Below, in pieces: positions 9,377-17,287 of a DNA stretch of 64,000 nucleotides. This DNA comes from PZPK01 sp965230795 (GTDB lineage Bacteria; Pseudomonadota; Gammaproteobacteria; Pseudomonadales; Oleiphilaceae): positions 1,364,001-1,428,000 of the forward strand of contig OZ246020.1 of the NCBI GenBank assembly GCA_965230795.1. Direction: 5' to 3'. Numbering within the stretch: the first letter of the stretch is position 1; each line of letters opens with the position of its first letter. Below the pieces are notes generated by a model that did no database searches, was not told the origin of the DNA, and saw only the letters and a list, made by a program, of their open reading frames with translations. A program made the position numbers and the translations under genes.

Positions 9377-10375
9377 TCAGGTCCCGAAGCGGGAATAACG
9401 CTCCACGTATTCGGCAGGTGTCTGCGCGAACTCGGTTTTAAAAAAACGACGAAAACCGGAGGTTGTCTGAAAACCCAGTTGTTCGGCAGTGAAATCAATA
9501 TCGCGTTGATAGTGCAGCAGGTAGATCTTGGCCAGTTCTCTGCGTGCCAGAGAGGCTAGTGCCGAAAATGAGGTGTTGTGTTTGCTGAGTCGTTTTTGCA
9601 GACCACGCACGGAAATATTCAGCATGTCTGCCAAGGAATGGCTGTTAAAGGCGCTTGGATGATTACGCATCAGGCAGGCGACCGTGCGATATTCAAAGTC
9701 CTGCAGGCGCTCGGAATGTCGCCATGCTTCCAGACACTTGTTCAGGTAAATCTGATGCAGCACCTTGTCCCGGGTGATCAGTTTTCGTTGCAGCAGTCTG
9801 GCATCCAGTTCCATGACCGACACCGGCTGTTGATAGCTCACAGGGCAGGCAAACTGATTGGAAACTTCTGCGGCATAACCCGGCATCGCATACTCGCAGC
9901 CAATTTTTGCAGGCGTAATGCCGGCACTTACTGTTTCCCGCAGGGCATTCAGGATATAGGAAAAAACCGCTTCGACACAGAAGCGCCGCTGGGCTTCGGG
10001 AACGAGGCGCTTAAAGGGGAAGCTAAGGGTAATACTCAGCGCTTCGCCACGTTCGCTGATCAATACATAGTAGCTGGCACCATGCACCAGATGAAAACGT
10101 TCCACCAGATTGAGACTGCTGCGCAGGTCATCTGCGGTCATCAGGGCGCGGGAGAAATCGCAGAGGGTGGGGGGGTGCAAGTGCTGGCCGAAACGCAGGC
10201 CGATATCAGAATCCGGGTTTTGCTGATAAATCTCCTTGACCAGTTGCCCATAGGCCTGACGGGCCCGACGAGGATCACTGAGACGTTCCAGCATACGCTG
10301 TATGTCTAGCTCGGAATAGCCGAGGCTGGACGTGCACAGTTCCAGCAAAAGCCGTGGATAAATCTCGTCAAGCAT
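9377..10375 (-). CDS. AraC-family transcriptional regulator with Arabinose_bd-type N-terminal domain
   Basis: About 332 residues from ATG at 10375; in-frame GTG at 10444 and ATG at 10429 would add a cysteine-rich stretch (CCVCHGC) that looks non-coding, so the start is uncertain. The N-terminal 200 residues resemble the ligand-binding domain of the OruR/ArgR-like AraC group (DSDIGLRFGQHLHPP). The C-terminal 100 residues have two helix-turn-helix units: LADMLNISVRGLQKRLSKHNTS, then DFTAEQLGFQTTSGFRRFFKTEFAQTPAEY. Ligand and targets are unknown; alaA downstream on the same strand is one candidate. Confidence 0.82.
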   Translation of the reverse strand: MLDEIYPRLLLELCTSSLGYSELDIQRMLERLSDPRRARQAYGQLVKEIYQQNPDSDIGLRFGQHLHPPTLCDFSRALMTADDLRSSLNLVERFHLVHGASYYVLISERGEALSITLSFPFKRLVPEAQRRFCVEAVFSYILNALRETVSAGITPAKIGCEYAMPGYAAEVSNQFACPVSYQQPVSVMELDARLLQRKLITRDKVLHQIYLNKCLEAWRHSERLQDFEYRTVACLMRNHPSAFNSHSLADMLNISVRGLQKRLSKHNTSFSALASLARRELAKIYLLHYQRDIDFTAEQLGFQTTSGFRRFFKTEFAQTPAEYVERYSRFGT

Positions 10376-10872
10376 GAAGGTAGTAGCTGTTCGTTCGGTG
10401 CAACCATGGCAAACGCAGCAGGCTGTCATTGCGACATGCTGCACATCTCGTCGTGGTGCCCGGAATACTCATGTGAACCCCCCATCAACATTGAAGTCAC
10501 TTGCGCTCGACAGTTTTACGGTAAGCGTAAACCCAGCGCTCAAAGCAGCACCGGGATGGCTAAAAGTATAGCGAAAGCAGATCAGATCCGGGGGAGTTTA
10601 CCTTTTTATTTTTCTCGAAATCATATAGCGATTCGGGCCACCCGCGTCCCTATGGCAGGCAGCCATGAATGCTAACCACTCCGCCACGGGATGTACATTT
10701 TGTTACGCTGAAAACGAACACACCGGGTGGGAAAGTACGTAATTGGTAAGCGTTGCAGGGCCTTTGCATGCTAGAGTTTGATAAATGCGCAATGTTGCGC
10801 ACCAAATTTTCCTGAACCCGACATCCTATGCTGTATCCATCTGCCATCATCAAAGATTCCCAGGCTTCGCTT
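10376..10872. other. Intergenic region of about 500 bp between the AraC regulator and the PstS-like cassette
   Basis: This gap lies between two divergent transcription units and should hold both promoters. I see no convincing open frame. It contains a tRNA-like stretch on the minus strand (separate entry) and a frame that would extend the AraC gene at its left end. Confidence 0.5.
10622..10690 (-). other. Degenerate tRNA-like sequence
   Basis: On the minus strand, a D-arm-like TGGCGGAGTGGTTAGC is followed by a four-base-pair stem ATGG/CCAT with a seven-base loop CTGCCTG (U33 present, anticodon position GCC) and then a T-loop-like CCCGAATC. The T-stem does not pair and I find no matching acceptor stem. 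It is therefore not a working tRNA by eye. It could be a decayed tRNA or attachment-site remnant, or chance. Confidence 0.25.
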
Positions 10873-11322
10873 ATGCGCACCCTGATACTGAAGATGGCTT
10901 TCCTGATATTGTTTGCTCATACCTGCCGGGCAGAATCACCGCCAGAACCTGAGACATCTGCGGCCAGGCCCGCAGTGGTCACCCATCCACAGGTAGCAGA
11001 TTCAGAGCTTAGCTTGCGTTCGTTGCGGTCGATCTATGCAATGAAGCAGGATACCTGGAGTGACGGCACTCCCATCACAGTGTTCGTATTGCCGCCGGAC
11101 AATGCGACTCACGGCAAATTTTGTAAACAGCGCCTTAACATTTTCCCCAATCAGCTGGAAGCGATGTGGTACCGTCAGGTGTATACCGGAACAGGGAACG
11201 CACCGATACAAGTCGCCACTGAAGCACACATGCTGGAGCAGGTCAGAGCAACGCCTGGCGCAATCGGATACCTGGAGCACGATGTAGACAATGAAATGGT
11301 TAACACACTCACCATACGCTAG
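10873..11322 (+). CDS. PstS-like periplasmic phosphate-binding-type domain protein, single-lobe size
   Basis: About 149 residues from ATG at 10873 (MRTLILKMAFLILFAHTCRA signal peptide); an in-frame ATG at 10828 would put residues before the signal peptide. The mature part matches the small PBP-like domain of PstS relatives: LSLRSLRSIYAMKQDTWSDG, then F-KQRLN, AMWYRQVYTGTGNAP and the closing PGAIGYLEHD. Full PstS has two lobes and over 300 residues; this is a short form. The outer-membrane barrel gene begins 32 bp inside it, so the two are tightly coupled. A role as phosphate or anion sensor for the downstream membrane protein is inferred, not shown. Confidence 0.72.
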   Translation: MRTLILKMAFLILFAHTCRAESPPEPETSAARPAVVTHPQVADSELSLRSLRSIYAMKQDTWSDGTPITVFVLPPDNATHGKFCKQRLNIFPNQLEAMWYRQVYTGTGNAPIQVATEAHMLEQVRATPGAIGYLEHDVDNEMVNTLTIR

Positions 11323-12490
11323 TGCGGTCATTGCACTGGCGTTCGCTTCCCTGGTTCGGGCAGAGTCAGAAACTCAGCCCTGGTTTAGTCATTTCAACTG
11401 GGAAGCCTTTGTCAGTCAAAGCGTGATTTACACCAATGACTACAACTTTCTGAGCGAATCCAATGACAACCTGTCTCTGGATATGTGGGAGGCAGGCGTA
11501 CTGTTTACCACTGATATTCGGGGTGATTTGCGCTTTTCGGCCCAGCTTCTGGGGCGCAAGGTGAGTGAATTCAGCGATGAAGATATTCGGGTGGACTATG
11601 CATTTTTCAGCTACCCCTTCTACCAGAGCGGAGAGAGTACACTGGGGCTTCGACTTGGGCGCATTCGTTCATCTTATGGCTTTTACAATGAGACGCGTGA
11701 TATTCCCCATACCCGTACCGGCATTGTCATGCCCCAGTCAGTGTATTTTGACCAAACCCGAAATTCCTTTTATTCAGCCGACGGTATAGAGTTTTTCGGG
11801 TTTCGGGATTTTGATGAAAACCGTCTGTCCCTGCAGGTCTTTGTCAGTCAGCCCGTTGCCGACAAGGACGAAGCTCAGGAAGCTGCGGACCTGCAACCGG
11901 AAAACCTGGAGGGTGACAAAAGCCTGCTGGTGAAACTGGGCTTTGGCAATGAGTTCGACGGTTGGCGTGCCGCAGTGACTTACTATCGTCCGGAGTATGA
12001 AGTTGACGTACGTTTTCCGATACCTGTTGCGCCCTTTGTGCTCGATGACAACAACGCGTCGTTTTACTCGGAGAGCGTGGTCAGTTCCCTCGAATACAAT
12101 CAATTGCAGTGGAGTCTGACCGTCGAATATCTGCGCCACAAGTTCCTCACGCGCATTCCCGAGTTGGAAGCACAGGGGCTTGCCCCGGCAATTGGCCGTG
12201 GTTATGAGGAAGCCTATTATGTTCAGGGCTTGTATCGCTTTAATGAGCGTTGGGAAGGCTATCTGCGCTATGACTCCAGTCATGTACGTGACAACGATGA
12301 TCAGGCTTTTCCCAACGGCTATTTTGACGACATCAATGTCGGCGCTTCCTACCGGCCGGATGGTCACTGGTTAATTCGTGGTGAACTTCACTACATTGAG
12401 GGGCTGGCGCGATTGCTGGATCGGGACAATCGCTTAACTGACGATCGCTACTGGACAGCGGCGATGCTTCAAGTTGCCTATCGGTGGTAA
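11291..12490 (+). CDS. Outer-membrane beta-barrel protein (porin-like)
   Basis: 399 residues with a signal peptide (YASAVIALAFASLVRA). The mature protein is rich in alternating strands (LGLRLGRIRSSYGFYNET, SLQVFVSQPV, GYLRYDSSHV, LIRGELHYIEG) and ends AAMLQVAYRW, with the aromatic C-terminus that marks a BamA-folded barrel. It shows no plug domain. Substrate unknown. It overlaps the PstS-like gene by 32 bp and is followed by the membrane PAS gene after 4 bp, so all three form one operon. That linkage suggests that the barrel, the binding domain and the inner-membrane sensor work together. Confidence 0.78.
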   Translation: MKWLTHSPYASAVIALAFASLVRAESETQPWFSHFNWEAFVSQSVIYTNDYNFLSESNDNLSLDMWEAGVLFTTDIRGDLRFSAQLLGRKVSEFSDEDIRVDYAFFSYPFYQSGESTLGLRLGRIRSSYGFYNETRDIPHTRTGIVMPQSVYFDQTRNSFYSADGIEFFGFRDFDENRLSLQVFVSQPVADKDEAQEAADLQPENLEGDKSLLVKLGFGNEFDGWRAAVTYYRPEYEVDVRFPIPVAPFVLDDNNASFYSESVVSSLEYNQLQWSLTVEYLRHKFLTRIPELEAQGLAPAIGRGYEEAYYVQGLYRFNERWEGYLRYDSSHVRDNDDQAFPNGYFDDINVGASYRPDGHWLIRGELHYIEGLARLLDRDNRLTDDRYWTAAMLQVAYRW

Positions 12491-12494
12491 TACC

Positions 12495-14432
12495 ATGACC
12501 GGACTCGCACTGAAACGCTATAACACCATCCGCTGGCGCGCGTTCGGGGCCATGACGCTGTTGCTGTTGGCTTCTTTCGCCATGTTCTGGCTGGTGCTCA
12601 ATACCTGGAGCGAACGCCATTTTGAACGCGAGCAAAACGGCATTCATGATCTTCATCATCAGCAATTTCATCGTCTGATTGACGGCGCGGCGCAACGCAT
12701 GACCCAGATGTCCAATGCAGCAGCATTGGATACGGATTTGATGCAGGCGATCATTCGAAACGATCTGTTGATCCTGGAGCAGGAGCTCAATGAGCTGGAC
12801 TGGAACCTTCAGGTGGATGCGGGAATTGAGATACTGGCACTGTATAACGCTAATGGACAGCGTTTGCGACAGTTCAGCGATGCGCATGATGTGGAGCTGG
12901 CGCGCCAGGTCTTGCGTCTGGAACAGCCCCTGTCGGCGGTTCAATGCCTGGAAAGCTGTCGTGTCATCAGTTACAACCCACTCTTGCATGAGGGCTCGGT
13001 TGTTGGCGTACTGGCGTTGACAGAAGTGCTCAGCAATATCATGTTGCGCTTTCAACAGGTGTCGGATATTGATCTTGCGCTGTTGGCGCCCCTGACCTCG
13101 CAATCCCGGGCAGAGCAGAGCAATATCGCGCGCAGTTGGGGGCTTGAGCTGGCAGCCATTACGCAGCCGGCCCGCAGCAAAAAGGTGCTTGAACGGGTTG
13201 CCAGTGTATTCAGCCCGGCTGTACTGGCAGAAGGTGTGCGTTTCAGTGACGCCGATCAGCAGGTTTATCACTTGAAAATGCTGCCCCTGGAAAATCGACG
13301 CTTGCTGTTTATGTCCAATATTTCGGACGAGTACGCGCAACTCACCGGCACGCGGATGAATACGGTGCGCTGGTCGCTGGCCTGTCTGGTGGTGGCGGAG
13401 ATTTTATTGCTGCTGTTATTAAGCTATCCGCTGCAGCGGGTGGCGCGTACCGAAAAGGCTCTGAGTTTATTGTCGGGTGGTCGCTACCGGGAGTTGGCTC
13501 AGTTGCTGAATGAAGAACGCGTGCAGACTCGGGGCATCCCTGGTAAGGCCGGAGTGCTTGAAGAGGCCGGCGAGCTTGCTGAAAATAATGCGGCTCTGGA
13601 AGAGGATCTTTCAGCCCTGAGAGCCGTACAGGCAACTCACTATGTGGACAGTGTGCTGTTTACCCGCTCCAGCTTACCGATGCTGGTGGCAGATGAGAAC
13701 TTGCGACTGATTCGGGTTAATCCTTACCTGCTGCGACTGTTGGGCATGTCTTCTGTGCATCTCTCGGAACAGACACTGACGGAACTACTGCATTGTTCCT
13801 CCGATAAAACAGCTTTGGAGGAGCAATTGAAAGATCTGGTGGCGGGGCGTGTAGCAGACCTTATGATCAACGCGCAGCTGATCGACAGTGATGGAATGTC
13901 GCATGGCTTTCAGTGCCACCTGATTGCGTTCACAGAAAACGATACCGGTGAACGGCGTCTGATGCTGGTAGGGCAGGCACCGAATGGCCACTTGAATGAC
14001 CGGCATCGGAACTGGCTGGAGAAGCATGATGCCGAGACAGGTTGTCTGAACCGCTCAGGTCTCCAAGACGCGCTTAGCCAATGGCCATCGCGAGCGGAAC
14101 GCCTGGGCGTGATACGAATCCATCTGCCACTGGGGAGCGGCTCGTATGGCGGCCTTGCATCTGCTGCGACGGCCAAAGCTCGCCAGGCCCTGATTGATAA
14201 GGTGCAGGCCATACTGGAGCCTGAATCTGTGCTGGGTCGCATTGACCGCAATGATTTTCTTGTACTGAATGTCCGATGCGATTCGGAGTTGGACGCTTTA
14301 CGAGCGGTGCTGAAAACCAGACTGGAAACCAGCTGTAGAGAATTTGATTTATCTCCGGAGGCTCTGGTGATCAGGGCAGCTACCCTTGAAACAAAACAGC
14401 CTTTGATGGATATAATCGGGTGCGTTTCATAA
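12495..14432 (+). CDS. Inner-membrane PAS sensor with degenerate GGDEF domain
   Basis: 645 residues from ATG at 12495 (a TTG at 12474 is in frame but lies inside the barrel gene). Two membrane segments (about 15-35 and 293-312) flank a periplasmic domain of about 255 residues. Next come a HAMP-like/coiled region (about 315-380), a PAS domain (about 385-500) and a GGDEF-type fold (about 512-645). In place of the RIGGDEF signature the protein has RIDRNDFLVLNV, so diguanylate cyclase activity is very unlikely; no EAL domain follows. It may work as a c-di-GMP-independent or GTP-binding signalling adaptor. It is the last gene of the PstS-like/barrel operon. Confidence 0.75.
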   Translation: MTGLALKRYNTIRWRAFGAMTLLLLASFAMFWLVLNTWSERHFEREQNGIHDLHHQQFHRLIDGAAQRMTQMSNAAALDTDLMQAIIRNDLLILEQELNELDWNLQVDAGIEILALYNANGQRLRQFSDAHDVELARQVLRLEQPLSAVQCLESCRVISYNPLLHEGSVVGVLALTEVLSNIMLRFQQVSDIDLALLAPLTSQSRAEQSNIARSWGLELAAITQPARSKKVLERVASVFSPAVLAEGVRFSDADQQVYHLKMLPLENRRLLFMSNISDEYAQLTGTRMNTVRWSLACLVVAEILLLLLLSYPLQRVARTEKALSLLSGGRYRELAQLLNEERVQTRGIPGKAGVLEEAGELAENNAALEEDLSALRAVQATHYVDSVLFTRSSLPMLVADENLRLIRVNPYLLRLLGMSSVHLSEQTLTELLHCSSDKTALEEQLKDLVAGRVADLMINAQLIDSDGMSHGFQCHLIAFTENDTGERRLMLVGQAPNGHLNDRHRNWLEKHDAETGCLNRSGLQDALSQWPSRAERLGVIRIHLPLGSGSYGGLASAATAKARQALIDKVQAILEPESVLGRIDRNDFLVLNVRCDSELDALRAVLKTRLETSCREFDLSPEALVIRAATLETKQPLMDIIGCVS

Positions 14433-14487
14433 ACGATAATCCTGACCTGCGGCGTATCGTTGTTCGTTATCATTCACTCAAATATCT

Positions 14488-14507
14488 ATTGTGACGATCT
14501 TCACAAT
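14488..14507. promoter_or_regulatory. CRP/Vfr-type binding site upstream of the GDSL hydrolase gene
   Basis: ATTGTGA - six bases - TCACAAT is a perfect seven-base dyad that contains the exact CRP core TGTGA-N6-TCACA. It lies 141 bp before the ATG of the GDSL lipoprotein gene and 55 bp after the end of the sensor gene, in a plausible activator position. Control of the lipase operon by a CRP-family protein is inferred. Confidence 0.6.
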
Positions 14508-14647
14508 TCTCGATCCCGCAAGGGCTTAATCCGGGTTGATAGAAGAAAAGCGCCCTCCGTATTTTAATTGTTCGTAATCCGACTCTTCAGCCTCCACCCC
14601 TTTTATTAAGCTGGCAGTTCCGTTCAATAAAAACAACAGGAGCACAC

Positions 14648-15391
14648 ATGAAAATAACACTATTTTCTTCACTCAAAGCACAGGGCACTGCCCTGATGAA
14701 ACTCGCCGGTGCGGCGCTGGTTGCGGCCAGTGTTGTAGGCTGTACCGGGAATCCTTACGTTGAGGATGCTGATCGCAATGAGATCATCACACTCGGCGAT
14801 TCAATTTTTGATCTGGATGGTCAGATACAGGCCAACCTGGAAGCCTGGGCAGGAGAAACCTTCCGTGACTACACCCAGAGTGGCGCCGAGCTGTCCGGTG
14901 GTCTGTTTGCCACTTCGGTGGTTCAGCAGTATGCCGACGCCAAAAGCACGGACGCCAATATCGATACCATCATCATGGATGGCGGCGGTAACGATATTCT
15001 GATTCCGGCGATTGCCTTTGACCCCTATGGTTGTCGCACTCACTGGTGGCGCTGGTATATCAGCAGAAGTTGCGTCAACCTGATCGAAGATCAGTATGTC
15101 ACAGCGGTGAATCTGTTGAACCAGATGAATGCGGAAGGCGTCGATAACGTCATTTGGCTGGGCTACTATGAGCTGCCACGTGGCAATGCCAACCTGACGC
15201 AGGCGCTGAATCTGGGTGACGATTATCTGGCCTATGGCTGTGAAGTTGCAGGCAATGCAAACTGCAGTTTCGTTGATCCGCGAGGCCAGATTCCAGCGTC
15301 TGATGTGGAGTCGGACGACATTCACCCAACGCCAAATGGTTCGCTGAAGCTGGCCCAACTGATCTGGCCGGTGCTGCAGCCTTTGCTGTAA
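14648..15391 (+). CDS. SGNH/GDSL-type hydrolase, predicted lipoprotein
   Basis: 247 residues. The N-terminus has a charged start, a hydrophobic stretch and SVVGC, a plausible lipobox with Cys near residue 32, so the enzyme is probably lipid-anchored. Block I is ITLGDSIFDLDG (nucleophile Ser in GDS), block III is GGNDILIP and block V is SDDIHPTPNG with the Asp/His pair, so the catalytic set is complete. Substrate unknown; an ester or lipid is likely. AGGAGC at 14638-14643 is a good ribosome-binding site. The next gene encodes a lipase-chaperone-like protein, 175 bp downstream, suggesting an enzyme-foldase pair. Confidence 0.8.
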   Translation: MKITLFSSLKAQGTALMKLAGAALVAASVVGCTGNPYVEDADRNEIITLGDSIFDLDGQIQANLEAWAGETFRDYTQSGAELSGGLFATSVVQQYADAKSTDANIDTIIMDGGGNDILIPAIAFDPYGCRTHWWRWYISRSCVNLIEDQYVTAVNLLNQMNAEGVDNVIWLGYYELPRGNANLTQALNLGDDYLAYGCEVAGNANCSFVDPRGQIPASDVESDDIHPTPNGSLKLAQLIWPVLQPLL

Positions 15392-15429
15392 GGGGAACCC
15401 CGAAAGAGTAGTTCCAGGGACAGGAAAAA

Positions 15430-15494
15430 CAACGGAGCCTTGGAGACGCATAAAAACATTGAACGGATTGATATCCTTTCCTTGCGCTCCGTTG
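15430..15494. repeat. Nine-base inverted repeat after the GDSL gene
   Basis: CAACGGAGC (15430-15438) and GCTCCGTTG (15486-15494) are exact reverse complements separated by 47 bases. No T-run follows, so this is not an ordinary terminator. It could form a long-range hairpin in the transcript between the hydrolase and chaperone genes and adjust their ratio. Confidence 0.35.
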
Positions 15495-15566
15495 ATCTGA
15501 TTAGCCGTCTTTGAAATTGATGACTTAACCCAAATCGAAAACCAATAATAAACGTGGTATCCAGGC

Positions 15567-16718
15567 ATGAGCTCAAAAAGTTTTTCCGCACCGCTTCAGA
15601 CAAAGCATTCCAAGGCCCCACGCCAAAAAATTATGCTGATATTGGTCGTGATCGTGCTTGCAGGGATTGGCGCTTATGCCGTGTTAAAGGCGACCGATTC
15701 CGGCTCGCAGCAAAGTCAGGCAAGCAGCCGGCAGGGCAGCAGGGCCACTGAAGAGGTGGTGATACCACCGTTAGCTGAAAAGAAGCGTGCCGAGCAGCAG
15801 GCCGGAGCCCTGGGAATGAAACGTTCGGAAGCGGCGAGTGCGGGCATGATGGATGAAGAACAACTGGTCAGTGAGCTGGTACAGCGCCTGCAACATCAAT
15901 TTGCTGAAAGCATCACCAGTGTTGCCTTTCAGGTGAGCCTGAAAGCCATGCGTGACGACCTTCTGCGCACCTACCCCGATAAAGGCCTGGTGTTGTTCGA
16001 GCACATTATTCGGGGAGCTTTCCCGGAACTGGCGGCGACCATTTTGGAGAATATTGCCAAAATGGACAGCTATGATAGCTGGTTACTCGACAACATGTTG
16101 GCACTGAATGAAATGAACATTCTGGAGCAGCAGGGCGTCATTTGGGAAAAACGTCGTGAGCTCTTTGGCGCGGCCGCAGAAGAAATCTGGCGGGCCGAAA
16201 TCTCGGCAGAAGAAGAGCGCAAAGCCTCGGTCAGGCAAACCGTTGCCATGCTGGATAGCGCCTATGACACCACCATGGACGAGCGTTTGTTCCTGCTGAA
16301 AAGTGCCTTTGCTGAAAGTTTTGACGCTACCGTAGAAGGCGAGGTGTTTAATGCCAAAGGCGTCATGGCACAGGTCTTTTTCGGATTTGATTCCGTGCAG
16401 CGTGATCTGAAAGCCTTGCCCGGGGAGGCGCGGCAGCAACGTATTAACACCCTGCGACGGGACATGGGTTTCACTGAAAACCAGATCGCACAGTTGGCGG
16501 AACGTGATCAGCAGCTCGAAGCCCGCTGGCAGAACGGGTATGAGTATATGGATGCCCGACAAAACGCTGAGGCGGAGCTATCGGGAGCCGCGCTGGAAAC
16601 CGAGCTGGATCGTCTGCGTCAGCACTATTTCAAAGACGAAGCGCATACCATTGAACGGGAAGAAGAGGATCTGGGTTTCTTCCGCTATACCCGTCCCAGA
16701 GTGTATGGCCGCAACTAG
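15567..16718 (+). CDS. Lipase secretion chaperone-like (LifO/foldase-type) membrane-anchored protein
   Basis: 383 residues. One N-terminal membrane segment (IMLILVVIVLAGIGAYAVL, about 23-41) is followed by a variable Ser/Gln-rich spacer and then an almost all-helical domain, the layout of lipase foldases. Segments such as KRRELFGAAAEEIWRAE, LPGEARQQRINTLRRDMGF and LEARWQNGYEYMDAR match the C-terminal half of the lipase chaperone family. The foldase motif RxxFDYxLSAxGE is not visible, so this is a divergent member. Usual clients are alpha/beta-hydrolase lipases; here the neighbour is a GDSL enzyme, which makes it the likely client by inference. Confidence 0.65.
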   Translation: MSSKSFSAPLQTKHSKAPRQKIMLILVVIVLAGIGAYAVLKATDSGSQQSQASSRQGSRATEEVVIPPLAEKKRAEQQAGALGMKRSEAASAGMMDEEQLVSELVQRLQHQFAESITSVAFQVSLKAMRDDLLRTYPDKGLVLFEHIIRGAFPELAATILENIAKMDSYDSWLLDNMLALNEMNILEQQGVIWEKRRELFGAAAEEIWRAEISAEEERKASVRQTVAMLDSAYDTTMDERLFLLKSAFAESFDATVEGEVFNAKGVMAQVFFGFDSVQRDLKALPGEARQQRINTLRRDMGFTENQIAQLAERDQQLEARWQNGYEYMDARQNAEAELSGAALETELDRLRQHYFKDEAHTIEREEEDLGFFRYTRPRVYGRN

Positions 16719-16807
16719 GCTCCAATTACTCTAAGCTGGTCAATACTGATTTTTCTATTTTCGGGCCGTAGAATGGAGCGCCCGATTATTAATAAACAGA
16801 GCTGACT

Positions 16808-17287
16808 GTGACCCCTGCAATCGACTTGTTGAAGAAAAACGGTATTGCATTTTCAGTACACCAGTATGAGCATGATCCCCGGGCCGAAAGTTATGGACTG
16901 GAAGCCGCGGAAAGTCTCAAGGTCGACCCCGAGCGGGTATTCAAAACCCTGGTGCTTGAAAGCGAAACCGGCGAGTTGCTGGTTGCCATGCTACCGGTAT
17001 CGCAGCAACTGAATCTGAAGGCTGTGGCCAAGGCGACAGGTGTCAAAAAAGTCCAGATGGCGGACAAACAACGCGTCTCACGCAGCACGGGCTATGTGTT
17101 GGGGGGTGTGAGCCCCTTCGGGCAAAAGAAGCGTCTGCGCAGCGTTCTTGATAGCAGCGCCTCAGACTGGTCAACGATTTATCTAAGCGCCGGCAAGCGC
17201 GGTCTCGAGATTGAGCTGGCACCGCAGCACTGCACAGCTTTGCTCGATGCCCGCCTGGCAGCCATTACTCAGGCGGCTGCCACATAG
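16808..17287 (+). CDS. ybaK: Cys-tRNA(Pro)/Cys-tRNA(Cys) deacylase YbaK
   Basis: 159 residues from GTG at 16808. The sequence carries the YbaK/EbsC signatures: AIDLLKKNGIAFSVHQYEHDP, RVFKTLVLES, LNLKAVAKATGVKKVQMAD and GYVLGGVSPFGQKKRL with the conserved GGVSPFG loop. YbaK hydrolyses Cys-tRNA(Pro) mischarged by prolyl-tRNA synthetase, in the cytoplasm. Length is normal. Its last 19 bases overlap the end of the convergent GGDEF-EAL gene. Confidence 0.9.
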   Translation: MTPAIDLLKKNGIAFSVHQYEHDPRAESYGLEAAESLKVDPERVFKTLVLESETGELLVAMLPVSQQLNLKAVAKATGVKKVQMADKQRVSRSTGYVLGGVSPFGQKKRLRSVLDSSASDWSTIYLSAGKRGLEIELAPQHCTALLDARLAAITQAAAT

